NCBI GenBank assembly: GCA_945859605.1
Contig: OX243817.1
Coordinates: 18,149,884-18,213,883 of the forward strand
Length of the DNA: 64,000 bases
Direction of reading: 5' to 3'
Source: Lumbricus rubellus
Lineage: Eukaryota; Annelida; Clitellata; Crassiclitellata; Lumbricidae
The number at the start of each line of letters is the position of its first letter. Position 1 is the stretch's first letter. The notes under the pieces are model-generated. The model made no database searches. It saw only the letters and a program-made list of their open reading frames with translations, and was not told the origin of the DNA. This document shows, piece by piece, positions 1 through 12,900 of this stretch. The translations under genes and the position numbers were made by a program.

Positions 1-964
1 CGGGAGTATTATAATATTTTTATTATATATAAGTCGAGGAGATGCAACTTGTTAGTGACTGTCATCCAAATGTAGATCTGACATATGATGGAAAAATTAG
101 TCAGATCTATGGAACACACAGGAAATGAGAGGGAGCTGAAAATGGGCAGGAAAGTACGGTCTATAATGGCTACAAGAAGGGAGCGAAAGAGAAACTGGAA
201 CGCTCATATACTAAGTGGAGACCCAGTCTTGCCAACTGTCGTTGAGGGTTGATGGCAGAGTGGAGTGAAGGTTAAAGAAAAAAGACCCAGGCAGATGCTG
301 TAGGACTAGATGATGATGATGATGATGATGACGACGACGATGAATGGACAGCAAGCTTAGACAAAAAAGATGCTCATCACCCAAGATCAGGAGTGGCATA
401 CCATGAATCCATAGACCACAGGGTAAAGAACCTCACAAAGAAGAAGAGACTCCAGCTATCTGAAAATTTAACATCACATTGAAGAAGGAACAGAGCTTAA
501 ACAAAATGAACATACTAAGGACATAGTCAACCTCTGTAAAAAAGAGGAGTAGGCCTATACCTCACGGTGCGTACACATCTTCTTTCTACAGAAATTGTAA
601 GAATTTTCTGAATTGCTGCCAAATTTTCAGACTATTTACAAGAATAGCACACTATTTAAATGTGTAACAATCTGTCTTGATTACAACCATAACTGATGCA
701 TATAAGGGGTTGATTTTAAAAAAAGAATTCCGAGTTTATGTATATATGTACAGATATTTTTCACATAGCAGCTCAAACAGAACCGATAAAGACGAGCAGC
801 TGAGACAGACTAAAATGCATAGAAATGAAACAGGTGGCATCACATGAAAGAGAAATGCCAGACAACTCAAGGGGCAAGCACTGAGCTGTGGTGCCACATG
901 ACCGGTGTCAAAGTATCAACCCTCCCACTTGTGAAGGAACGACAAGAGGATAATACTCGTCTGA

Positions 965-1174
965 TCAGTGTTTGAAAGCATGTATTATTCCTCGGATATA
1001 ACCCATGTCTTCAATGATGACATAAATATTATGCAAGACGACCAATTCATGCCTCGCATCTGGAATGTTGCATATCGTGCGAGGTGATCGACCTCGTAAC
1101 AATTCGTCTTTTGCGACGTTTAAAATTGGCAATCCTGTTGCCCCGACAAACATGGCGACCCCATCGTTTAACAA
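965..1174 (-). CDS. unidentified ORF, possible exon
   Basis: A 69-codon frame that reads like protein (FVGATGLPILNVAKDELL; ARHELVVLHNIYVIIEDMG) in a locally CpG-richer stretch (1060-1290). I recognise no family. It could be an exon of a gene leaving the window or a transposon scrap. No matching splice partner was found. Confidence 0.2.
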   Translation of the reverse strand: MLNDGVAMFVGATGLPILNVAKDELLRGRSPRTICNIPDARHELVVLHNIYVIIEDMGYIRGIIHAFKH

Positions 1175-2354
1175 AATTATGGGCTACCACCACTAAATCC
1201 ATTCATATTAGTTCAACTAAATCCAACAGCCGAACATACCGGTCTTATTCGCTTATAATGTACAAGAATAAGGTCGGATGCCGCCGCTGACATTGTGGGC
1301 GAATGTCACGTATCAAATGGAAAACGAGAGCATATAAAACATATACTTACTTGAATTCCGTCTGTCTATCGCCGCATATCGATTTGAAGACATTATGCCA
1401 AAAATTAAATAAAATCCAGAAAACTGAGGCAACTTGTAAGCCGTTTACGAGACGATATTCCCCGATCTAGGACACGTGTAAAATAAGCGCAAACGTAGAA
1501 ACTGAATATTCATTTAGGGTCAGGTCAAAGGTTACAGGTTCGGCTTAGTTTCATAATGATGAGAGCACTAGGCCTAATGGAAATGTACGCACTTTTCTAT
1601 AGCGACAGCATATTTGACCTTGCTCAGTTTCCCACGCATGTAACTATGGTGTGAGTGTGATTAATTATCCTTCAACACAATAGGCCTTCTAAGCCCTTCT
1701 TGTTGAAAGAACTCCACGCCCCCACTACTATCTCCTCTCCCTTCCAGACGCACTAGATCATAATAGGCCTAAGCATGATCAAGGAATTTATAAAACTTAG
1801 TGCCTGATATTTGATGTAGGCTTAAAATATAATAACCCAGACATTATTATCAGGCTAGACGATCGCCAACTTTAGCAAAATTATCCTACTTTTGGCCTCC
1901 GCGAACGATTAGGCCTAAGCAAACTATAGCCACTTCTTAAGACATTTTTTCCAGACAGATATCAGTATAATGTCCTTTAGGCCTACTGCAGCTCTTCTCG
2001 ATTCTCGAATATGCCATGCAGCCTCCAACCCCCCCAAGACGTTCTCGCCCACGCAGTTACCAACACTTACAAGCACCACGCACAACATAACCTATTAGCT
2101 GAATATCATCCATCACAGCATTATAATCTATATCCGGCATCACCTTTCACCCCGCGGCCCCGCCCCCTCTTAAATTCACGAGCCATTCAGCTTTCCAAAC
2201 ATCAATTAAGGTTCACTCAAGCGCTTGTTAATCGTTATCATATTATTATTGTTATCATTTTAATCATCTACTATCTTGACTCCATCCATCGCTTCCTCTC
2301 TGATAGGCCTATATTCCGCAACCGTTTATTTTCATCACAGTATTTATGCTGCAC

Positions 2355-2487
2355 CAGGGTGAGAATTGCCAGAGGGTTTCAACCCCTCAGCCTTTCTTAG
2401 AGTCCCATGTTAAAGTCTGTTTTCACACCCCGATTCCAAGTGGATAATGGTCCAACCCCCAGTTATTTTTCCACAATTCTTACACTG
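2355..2487 (-). mobile_element. MITE family A, copy 1
   Basis: Inverted relative to copies at 17887-18030 and 54342-54490. Shared parts: ends in GGTGAGAATTGCC and its complement, a GGGGGGTT tract, and an inner CATGTTAAAGT-type segment. Termini are inverted repeats of about 15 bp. Confidence 0.7.
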
Positions 2488-3596
2488 TGCTGCACCAGCT
2501 GCTCACTGGAATGAACCCCCAACCCAACAGACCTCCAACAAGTCTCATCTGTTAAAGTAACGACTGCTCTGCCTGTACACTCTTCTGCATCCTGCTATCG
2601 GATTGATCGAAACTTCTCCAATCCTAATACTAGGCCTACCCCTGCGACCATCACCACAACCACCCTCAGTCCATCACCATTCACCACTTTATCACTATTC
2701 CGTCTCATTGACCTAGACCCCAGACGCACAGGCTGCACTGCCACCCGTGTGATGAGAAACTGAAAAGTGAAGATACGAAAACTCGTGTTATTATCAGTTG
2801 CACGAGTACGGTTGGTGTCACACAGTGCATATGTAACTCATGGTGTCACCTCAAACGACCTCCTCCCTTGCTAGACCATAGAGAATAAATAGTAAATAGT
2901 AGGCCAAATGTTTCTGCACTGATGTGTTACTAACTGTTACTTGCAAGTTGCAAATAAGCAGACCTCCATACATGTAGGCTAACCTGGACTTATAAAAATG
3001 CTTTTGTTAATGTTAGCCAAAGCATGCTTATTTTCTACTTTTGCTGTCATCTTGTTTTCTGGTTGTAATAAAATGAATTGAATTATGAATTTTTGCTGAA
3101 ATCCAGCAAATGATGTATTAAACACAGGGCATTTGATTCAAAATTAATCAAGGTTTAAGTTGGACCTTACGATCTGTCATTCAATTGAATCATTTGTTTA
3201 AGACAATAATTTTATTTGCAACAGTATCTGAGTATCTCATTAAAGATTCTCCGCCGAGACTTGAGATGCCCAATATGCAACTAACTTCATGGACACTGAA
3301 GTTTATCTAACTGCCAGCTAAAGAACTGAGAATAGGTGTTTAGAAAATCTGCTAAAAGTGAGACTAGGTGGGATATTTTGTCATAAAACAGAAAACAACA
3401 AAGACACCCTTTTTAAGTTAACAATCATTTTTGAATAATTCTTGATTTACAAAGTGCTAACAGTTTCAACCCATAGTAAAGAAGCCCCGTGAAAAATTCT
3501 GTATAATTATATACACTAAATTCTATGCAAATATACACAGATCTCACCCAAGCATGCATCACAGTATGTACAGTATATACACAAAATACATAATCA

Positions 3597-3652
3597 TAAT
3601 ATATATATATAATATATATATAAAATTATATATATATATATAATTTTATTTA
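3597..3652. repeat. TA-rich tract
   Basis: Runs of TA with a short central palindrome (AAAATTATATATAATTTT type), just beyond the TBC1D22 stop. Confidence 0.8.
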
Positions 3653-3708
3653 TACACATGAATCGCAGTTGCCTAAGTATGTGAAGAAACCTGTTACTGC
3701 TGCCAATT

Positions 3709-3714
3709 TTTATT
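3709..3714 (-). other. poly(A) signal candidate of TBC1D22
   Basis: AATAAA on the minus strand, 234 bp past the TGA at 3948. A second hexamer lies at 3645-3650, in AT-rich sequence. Either could serve. Confidence 0.4.
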
Positions 3715-3947
3715 CATAGGCCTCTATACACATGTACTGTTGTTATATAGATATGCACAAAATACTTATGCATACACAGTTTTACATACTTCGCATATTA
3801 TAGCAATCAGTGCAACATAATTCATGAATTGTGTACGCTTAGGTTTCATTCTTAGTTGCTCCGAATTATTGTTCACAGAGTTGATGCATCTGGCAACGGT
3901 AAAATTTTACGGATCACGACGAATCAAGAACACGTTGTTGTTGTTGC

Positions 3948-6900
3948 TCAGCTTCTCGAATCCTTGAGGTGTTTTGGCGCATCAGCAAACATGAACTTGA
4001 GTCGATATCCATCGGCCAACAGAAGTCCGATGTCTTCGTTCGTCCAGTCTCGCGTCGGCAGGTTCTGCAGCAGCAGCATCAGACCCTGTTGCAGGAGAAA
4101 GATGACCGCACAATCAGCCAAGCAACACAAGATGCAAGAGTAGACTAGGCATGCACTGGACCACATTATGATGCATCTTCCGTGAGATGATGTAAGGGTC
4201 ACCCAAAATGAATGACTCTTTGAAGGCAATGAATTGTGTTCAGTCCATTCAGGTACGATCAGACACCTTTCATAATGCTGCAGCCATATTCCTCACCAAA
4301 ATTAGGTCAACAATACTACATTTGGTCCCACCATACAATCACTAGCCGTGTACACTCCTGTACTTGATATTTGTTCACAATAACAATCCATTCTATGCCA
4401 TACTCTCTTCAAACCACTGATGAGCCTTCCATCCTAAGAAAGGCTGTGTCTCCATGCAGCCATCTCTGTCAACTGCTACCACCAAAAAGAAATTAGGCAA
4501 GCACCACATTTCTAACTGAGAAAGTCTAGTTAACCCTTTAACCACAAGCAGCACTGGTCTCCCATACATTTTCATACATGTTCATCATTAAAGTGTTAAA
4601 ATCTTTACCTTTCAGCCACGCATGAAGTGACTGATGTTATTCAGGTTGTTTTGATGAACTAACTGCTTTGTAAGATAAACACAGCATTATCTGTTGACAC
4701 ACTGTTAAACATTAATTACAGATGCAAGTGGGACATTATAAATGTGGTATACATGTGTTAATTACGAATGATCAATTACATAAACGCCTTTTTTCCAATC
4801 TGCAGTCGACAAATGGTGAATCCTAAAATTCTAAAACACGGGTCACAAAGTTCATCCCGCTTTGCGTCGCAACCTTAGTGAACATTTACTTTAGTTACTT
4901 CAGATTGCGGCATGATCCACTCAGCAAATAAGCGACGTACCTGAAAATCAGTTTCTCTCCGAAGTTCTTCGGAAAATTTGGTCAGAAGAGCAGCACAAAC
5001 ATACAGATGAAATGATGCAAAGCCATCAGACTCGGACTGCAACAAAAAACTCTGGCTACAGATTAGAACATATATCTATTTGGTTACATATATTTTTTTA
5101 AAAAGCAGTTTCACAACAGGCACATTCTATTTATCATGCTAAAAAACGTATTGCAGTTTTCCAAACTGATTTATATTGTGTGTGTGTTGTGTGCACATGT
5201 AAGTCTTAGATTTATTATTAATAAATAGCTGTATAGTGAAATAGCACGAATTGGCTGTTTAAAGCTGAAAGCTATTTATGACTAACAGTTGACTAACAGT
5301 TCCTGGAGTAAAAAATCAATTCATAAAAACAGCCAAACATGTAATTTTACTTTATCGCTAATGATTAGCGATCAGATGCTGTAAAAGCGTTAAAGAGCCT
5401 AGAAGTACATTGTAGAAAAACTGCATTAAATTGAGAAGAATGTTACAGCTCTTGTATTCAATGAGCATTCTTAAACCAGCTTATCCAACACCAAGATGCA
5501 TATATATAACATGTTTAATAACTGCTCTATCACATACAGCTGGTCTGCTGCTGCTGTCTTAACCCTTTGAACCCGGAGCTCCCATAACTCTATGGATAAC
5601 GGGTCGGAAAACCGGCCCGTCGGGTTCAAAGGGTTAATGTCTTCGGCTCAAATGCTAGAATTCAGTTACGACGATCGTAGACACGACTAAACTGACTGGA
5701 TTCACTGACCAGGTAAGTATCCCAGAGGCGGATGACGCAGTGCAGCGGCATTTCACGCATTAACAGATTGTTCATCCAGCGGAACGAAAATTGCAGATAC
5801 TCGACGTGATTATGTTCCAAGTGACGGTGGAGATTATCTGAACATGAACCAAAAACATAAACGAATGAGAAAATGTGTCATGTGCCTATTTTTCATGCGA
5901 TGTAGACAACCCTGCTGGTTTTTCTTATTGCATAATCAGAAATCAGTTTGTGGAAGACGCTTGCAACCTTCTGTATCTATTACGGTTAGATTGGGTAGCT
6001 TTTGAACTCACAAGTCATTGTGTGACAAAACAAAGTAAGTTTAGTTCAGTCACCAGGCTATTAAATAATCAACATCAATTAATTAACTGCAATCATCAAG
6101 TCATTCACTGAATCATACAATATTCACATAGTCCCTCTCACAAAGTAGACAACCACAAAATTCGATTACTGCTGATTATTCTAGAACTTGTAAGTGCTCG
6201 ACAATTGGTTACACACTGTCAATTCTGGTGATTAGTTCCTTTAGAAGACTGACTCGCTTCTGAATTCCCGGCTGTGCGAATGTGTAGTTGTCCTGAATGC
6301 CATCGAGCAGCTTCGAGAAGCACCAGAACGAGTCGGCTTCCAACTTCTGCAGGTTCGACTCTGGTATCTGGGATACCACATAGTTCTCAACATCTGCACC
6401 TGGTAAATGAATGACTCATTCATTCAAATGACTTGTAACAATCAATTAATAATTAACTTAATATTCAAATTAACAAAATTAATAATCACTTCATTCATGA
6501 AACTAATCAGTCAAACACTTAAATCCTTAAATCACTCTTTAAAAAATACGTTTGAAAAATGTAGACTTTATGACTAGCAAATTAACTGGAATTTGTCTGG
6601 TGATAGGTGTTTTGTCATTAAATAAAAAACATAGCAAACAAATTTTCGCAAAGTTGCGTAATATATTCTATGATTACCGGTAAACATTATAAAACTGCAA
6701 CACTCTCCAAAGTCACAAGGGAAGGTGCTTTCACCTTAAGAGTTTGTGACACACACTAATCTAATTCTGCTTAGAAAAGTAATAGAATAACACCACTTCT
6801 GAATGTCAATCAAATTTCAATGCAAGCTTAAACAAAAACTAATCTTTACTCAGATCAAAGCACAGTTACCCTGAAACCCGACGACGCTGACACAACTAGA

Positions 6901-9900
6901 TGCTTACAAAGCACACAAATGTGGTGCCAAATCTGCAACACCTTAGTAGACAGATTCATTAACATTATATATTTGCTTGTTTGTGCGCTTGTTATAGCGC
7001 TCCTTCAAGCTCTCTCTCTCTCTACTCAGAGGTGCTCCCGAATGCAGACTGCATCAAAGTTTCACGCCGAAGCGTTGAGCAATTGCAGGTGAAGGACTTG
7101 CCCAGGGTCCTTACGCGGCGAGGTGGATTCAAACCTTGAACCTTCCAGCTCCAAGGCAACGACGCCACCACTACACCATGGCCCAGAGGCAACCGAGTCA
7201 ATTTCTCTACTGTCACCAGCTTCAGGTAAGCTAAACCAGAATGATCTGTGTAAAGGTTGGCCACCTATTTAATCTGGCCTTTATGCTACTAAAATAAAAA
7301 AAGTTCTTATGACTATTATTATGACATAATATAGCATGCCATGGCAGATAATGACTAGGATAACAATGATGATTATTGATTATGTAGATGAGTGCTCACT
7401 GGGGTCGATGTATTCTGCGAGAAAGACGACGAATATTGGGGTCACGAGGTCGTTGATACCCTGGACGTATCCACTGGCCGGATGTCGAATTGACCAGATG
7501 TACAAGATTCGCTCAAATATCTAAAAAAATAAGTGTTTTATGTAATTGTAAACTCTTTGTAACAAATTCATCCAATGAATTTTAAGAAAAATCCATCCAT
7601 GCCATCTCCTGGTTGCCGACGGAATCCGCTGTTTGATTCCACCTGTGTGTATGTTTGTTTGTGTGTGTGTGTCTGCCCGCAAATAGTGACTCTTTCAGCT
7701 TATTGTGTATTATTTTGCTAATTGATGTATTTATTTGTTAAAATGACACTTAACTTACTCATTGTAGGCCAGTGCAGAGAGCGCCTCTGAGAAGATATCT
7801 TGGAGGCGCTACATAAATTTACTGAATGAATAAATAAAAATTTGCAAAATACATGCATAATATTAGAAAGTCAGAAAAGGTTTCAGATTAAGAATAGAAG
7901 ACAGTTTTGCGTAGAAGTACCGATATAGCAGAGTTTACATGCATCATATGAGCCGCATAATCGATTAACTGACCTCTTGAACCAGAGCCTGCTGGAAGAG
8001 AGGGATCAATGGACTCATCCGAGGAATGTCAATGTGAATCTGCAATCGAACACGCATTAACAACAACACGTACAATGTACACACCAAATAAAAAAGTCAC
8101 CAAAATCGAAATTCAGCTCTACACACAAACAAAAATGCCCCCGATGCAAGGGATTGTAAGTAAGTAAGTAAGTAAGTAAGTATACCATTTCATTGAATCA
8201 ATTGGTAACCACATTCTGGGGCACATTCCGAAATCTAAAATCACGGGTAAATCATTCTGATAAATAATAAATGTCCTGCATGCCAGACTGTTCTATATCT
8301 TTTGCATTGAACCTATCAATGAGCACAGCCCTTTTCTGCCATCAACAGCCTGCATAGTGTATAGTCATCGTTTTCCCCACTTCCACTCATTCGAGTCTAA
8401 GCCAAATCAAATGCAGCAATGTCGTCTTTGCTGGCTTGCAGAGCAGTGCAGTATTCACCTTCAAAGCAGTCAATGCCACCGATATATTGGTTGTTTAACT
8501 GAAAAACAATTTGACAGCATCCCACTAAGACCAGCGTCATTTGCTCAAGATTGCTGAGGATGTCAAGTTCAGACTTTACCATCTCAAATAGCAAGCGTGT
8601 GTGTGTGCCAGGTCATCTCGCAGACCATGCCAGGCTCTGCTATCTGGCTCCCTAAGTTACAAACTCTGAACACGTATGCATACCAGGTATTAAGAGAAAA
8701 ATGGGCTATAGGCCCAATTGTGTTTTGAACAGCAATCCGGCACCCATTCAGTAGACCAAACACTATCACAATGACAATTGACAAAGTTGTAAAGCACTTT
8801 AGAAGTGCCCTGTCAAAGGGGTAGACTTTGTGAAGATGTAATGCAATTGAATCGTAATTACAATTTATATAGCTCCTGATCAGTAGATCATGAGCTATAT
8901 AAATTGTAATTCAATTGCATTACATCTTCACAAAGTCTACCCCTTTGACACCCTGCACACCAAACAGCATCTCAGTGATTCCATCGATGGTCAGTGTCAT
9001 ATCTCCATACCCATCTCATCCTTACCCATCTCATCCTTACCCATCTCATCCTTACCCATCTCATCCTTACCCATCTCATCCTTACCCATCTCATCCTTAC
9101 CCATCTCATCCTTACCCATGTCATCCTTACCTGTCTTATCCCCATCTGTCTTATCCCAATCTGTCTTATCCCCATCTGTCTTATCCCCCTACCTGTCTGT
9201 ACGTGTCTTGGTGTATATCTTGAAGCCGTGTGTTGTAATACTGGTCGATAAAGTTGTGATATTCCTGTCTTTTCCGCTCCAGCATTGCCTCTCGCCTCTC
9301 AGCTATCAACGGCAAATAGCCCTGCAAGAAATTCAACCAATCACAGATGCAACTGATATCGCTCAAAAAATGATATCTATCTACACTAAAATTCAATAGA
9401 ACACATATCTACCTCACAACACAAGGACTACCAAGTGCCACATTGCAAAGGCAAAAAAGGAAACATACTTTAAATATGGAAATTATTCAGGATCCAAAGG
9501 TTGAACGGTCATTTGGCTAAGACCTAAAATGTGAGCATACCAATCTAACAATAGCCATGCTTTCAACCCCTCCCAACATCCTTTTATAGCGAAATTGATA
9601 ATTCTATCAACCTCACTCATAAGCACTCTAGATATTCAAAGTTAAGACCAAGTGATATGACAAATATAAACAATGATGCCCGATTTTAATTGTACTTGAA
9701 ACCATGGCATACTGCCATTCTAACCATGAAAAAGAACACGTTTTTGACATAGATATTAATTTTTATTTTAACCGTAATTAGCAACTTCTATTGAGCCACT
9801 GCACAAAAAATTAACTAGTGGAAAACTGAAACCAAGCTGCAATCGTGTCAATATCCCGAAAATCAATTTATTTGATAGAGAGATTGCAGTCTATCTATGG

Positions 9901-12900
9901 TGGATATATTAAATTTGAAAGAGGTTTTAAGTTTTCAATTGAAAAGCACATGACACAAGCTACTGAGCAGATCAAACAGACACAGGGACAGAGACTTTAC
10001 AAAATTACGGTAGAGCTGTCCAGCAACCATTCACCAAAATTCTTAACTTAGGTGACTAGACAAATACGTAAGCAAGTTCAGAAGCAGGTAGGCTTCAAGA
10101 ATTTCTTAAAAAAGCACAAAGCAACTAACAGCTAATTAACACATGTGTTCATTATTTAACGTAACTTTTTCTATTTATTTTCTATTTAACTTTAAAACTG
10201 AAACTGGACTCCAGTCCTTTCAAGGCAGCTTCTCAAAGTTCTTGAATTTGTTATCCATTTGCATAAGAACAGAAACACTTACAGACAGAAGTTTCCACGT
10301 TGTTGCTCGATATTGAACCGGTATTCCAGACCAGCTGAGCTTTCTCAATTCCTCTAACAGTGACAAAAATATGTTACTTTAACCCTTTAATGCCGAGACG
10401 GTAGTAAATGATATGGGAAATCATATACCCTCCGGCATTAAAGGGTTAATGTAACTAGGTACTTTAGAAGCCTTACAAAGGCACTTGCATCTCATTCCAT
10501 TAATTAGCACAGAAGTGGACTGCTATCAACAGTTATAGATGACAGACAGGTGGTTAAGTACTTTGGCTATATAAAATACGGCGAAAAGAACTAAATCAAA
10601 CACCACATGTCGTAAATTATTACCCTACTTGGTTGAAAGTAAATTTAACTAGAGATAGGAATGCACCAAAGAGCAGACAGAGCAACAAATGAATGATTTT
10701 TAAGCATGCAAATAAACCAATGTTTACAACAGAGAAACAAGACTTGAAATAAAGACAACTCAGCGAATTACAACTTAGGACCAGAGCATGATTCACAAAA
10801 AAGGGTCAATAGGTCAGCACAGAGATCAATCCAGAGGTAGAAATGCGAATGACAAATAAGGAAGATTCCATACCAAGATTTACGTTTGGCGATTGCAACA
10901 TGGACTTGAACTTTTCCAGCTTTAGCAGCTCACGATCCGGTGTTGATAACTGGCTGTAAGGAGACATCTTCGATGAAGACCAATGTGAATCTAGCCGCAC
11001 TCCAAGGCCTGGCCCGCCCATCCGATGCCCTGATAGATGCGATGGTGTACTAGGCGCTAGAAAGACAGACAGTAACTGTATGTATGAACAGTAAATAATA
11101 TTTTTTTCGTTTAATCAACAACTCGGTTACAGTACACTACTACACAGCTATCTTAATTAATATAAATCTTAACTACTAACAGAACAGACAGCCTGCAATA
11201 GAAGGGCGCTAATACCAGCCTACAAAGTATGTCTATCCAATGAGGGTAGGGGGGGGGGCTTCGAACTCAGCTCTGCTGATTTCCATGCCAGTGGGTTATC
11301 CAATGTGCCACATGGGCCCCTCGGCGTAGACTGATATAGCTTTTGGGTGTCACACAGAAAATTGCACAAAATATCAAAGTCTCTATTAAAGTAGCTTCGT
11401 AATTGCCAATTAAATGAATAAAGTCTATCTGGATCTAAGTCAATCGGCACATGCAGATCTCCAAAGCCATCAAATGTTCTAAAAATAATAAGAGCAAAAA
11501 GATTTAGCTAAACACATGAATCATCATCAAAGATGTATGTATGCATCATGTATAATACTCTTACTATCATGCCATCAACATTTCACACAGTGACACAACC
11601 GTAAGATAAAAGACAACTCATGCATATGACAAATGCTACCTGGGCTATTGCCGACCGATGAAGCAATCATGTGGTCCTTTGTGAAATTTGTGCCGCCATT
11701 TGTGTAGTTTTCAGCAACAGGGGGGCTCCCACTGTCGCCGTCGTCATGCCAACCCTTGGCACCGGCAGGGCTGGATGATGATGTATTGGTTTGAGCTGTG
11801 GTGGCCAGTTCAGAGAGGCGCTGCTGACTGTGGTTTCTCATGACCTGTAGAGCAGTACTCTGAATGTCCTTGAGTGACATTCTGAAGTTGGACATTTCAA
11901 GCAGATCGTCGTCGGCGTCATCCCACGCGTCGATCGTCTTCTCCTCAAAGTCCTCGAAAGAGTCTCGCGTTCGAACTTTCGACGACGACGTCTTTGAGGA
12001 AGTCATTGCAGGACTAGACAACAAACACAGCAGCACAACTGATCACAATCATGTTAAAATAATTCAATAGCTTCTGTAGCAACATTTGCTCAATTGCAAT
12101 TGCAACAGCTGCTTGTAAGGCGCCCTTGTAATGGCATGGCTGTGTTACTGCGCCATATAAATCGTCGTAATTATTATTATTATTAACATTAACATACTGT
12201 GCAAATGGCATGGATCTGGATCACTAGTTGCTCAAAATCAAAATCAAAACCACAGTCCACAATCACATTCCATTAAAAAAGATTCTCTTGAAATAGGATC
12301 CAAAAGGTCATGACGATCGTCGATTACACTGCAGCTGCTGACCCACATAACCAACATCATTGAAAATCAATGGAGCTGAAAAAGCCTAAGCATGCAGCAA
12401 AATTGGCAAACCATGTCAGTCAGACAATACAGTTGACCAGAATATACCACATTATGTGACCAACTATTTATGCCAGTAACATGTGCAGTGTGTCACAAAT
12501 ATAAAAATGTCCATTTCCAACGCGTGCATGCATGTGCCTTTGTATTTGTTTGTATATTGTATATGTATAATATCTGTTTACTAGATTTAAACTATTGGTC
12601 ATAATTTGTTTTGTTTTTTAAAATCTGTTTGTCATTTCGTTTCAGTTTGCTTTCGTTTCATGTGTAACATGTTGTTCTTTGCACTGTTTTGCACTGTTTT
12701 ACAATAGCCAAATATTATTGAGAAAGGAAGGGTCAATCCAGCCTCAGCGGGTCCATACGACCTTTTTGGATTGATCCTTTGACTTATGCACCGATCACTC
12801 GCAAGTCATTGAGTTTGTACTGATTGCTGTTATTTTGTATGCGTTTGATGCTTTGTCAATAAACGGCTTACTTACTTACTTACTATTTCAAAAACACTAG

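Larger units (their letters stand above)
1..3947. other. intergenic sequence downstream of TBC1D22
   Basis: Apart from the ORF at 965-1174, a GAT/GAC microsatellite (309-342), the MITE at 2355-2487 and a TA-rich tract (3597-3652), I see nothing supportable. The 129-codon ORF at 2011-2400 is low in complexity, runs into the MITE, and is probably chance. Confidence 0.5.

Noticed and set aside
2011..2400. 129-codon plus-strand ORF
   Set aside because: Low-complexity composition, no motif, ends inside a MITE, no splice partner.
8890..9399. 169-codon plus-strand ORF with repeated SSLPI
   Set aside because: Translation of the 15-bp minisatellite and antisense to a TBC1D22 exon.
11220..11450. 76-codon minus-strand ORF in a TBC1D22 intron
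   Set aside because: The flanking exons join in frame without it and it has no counterpart in TBC1D22 proteins.
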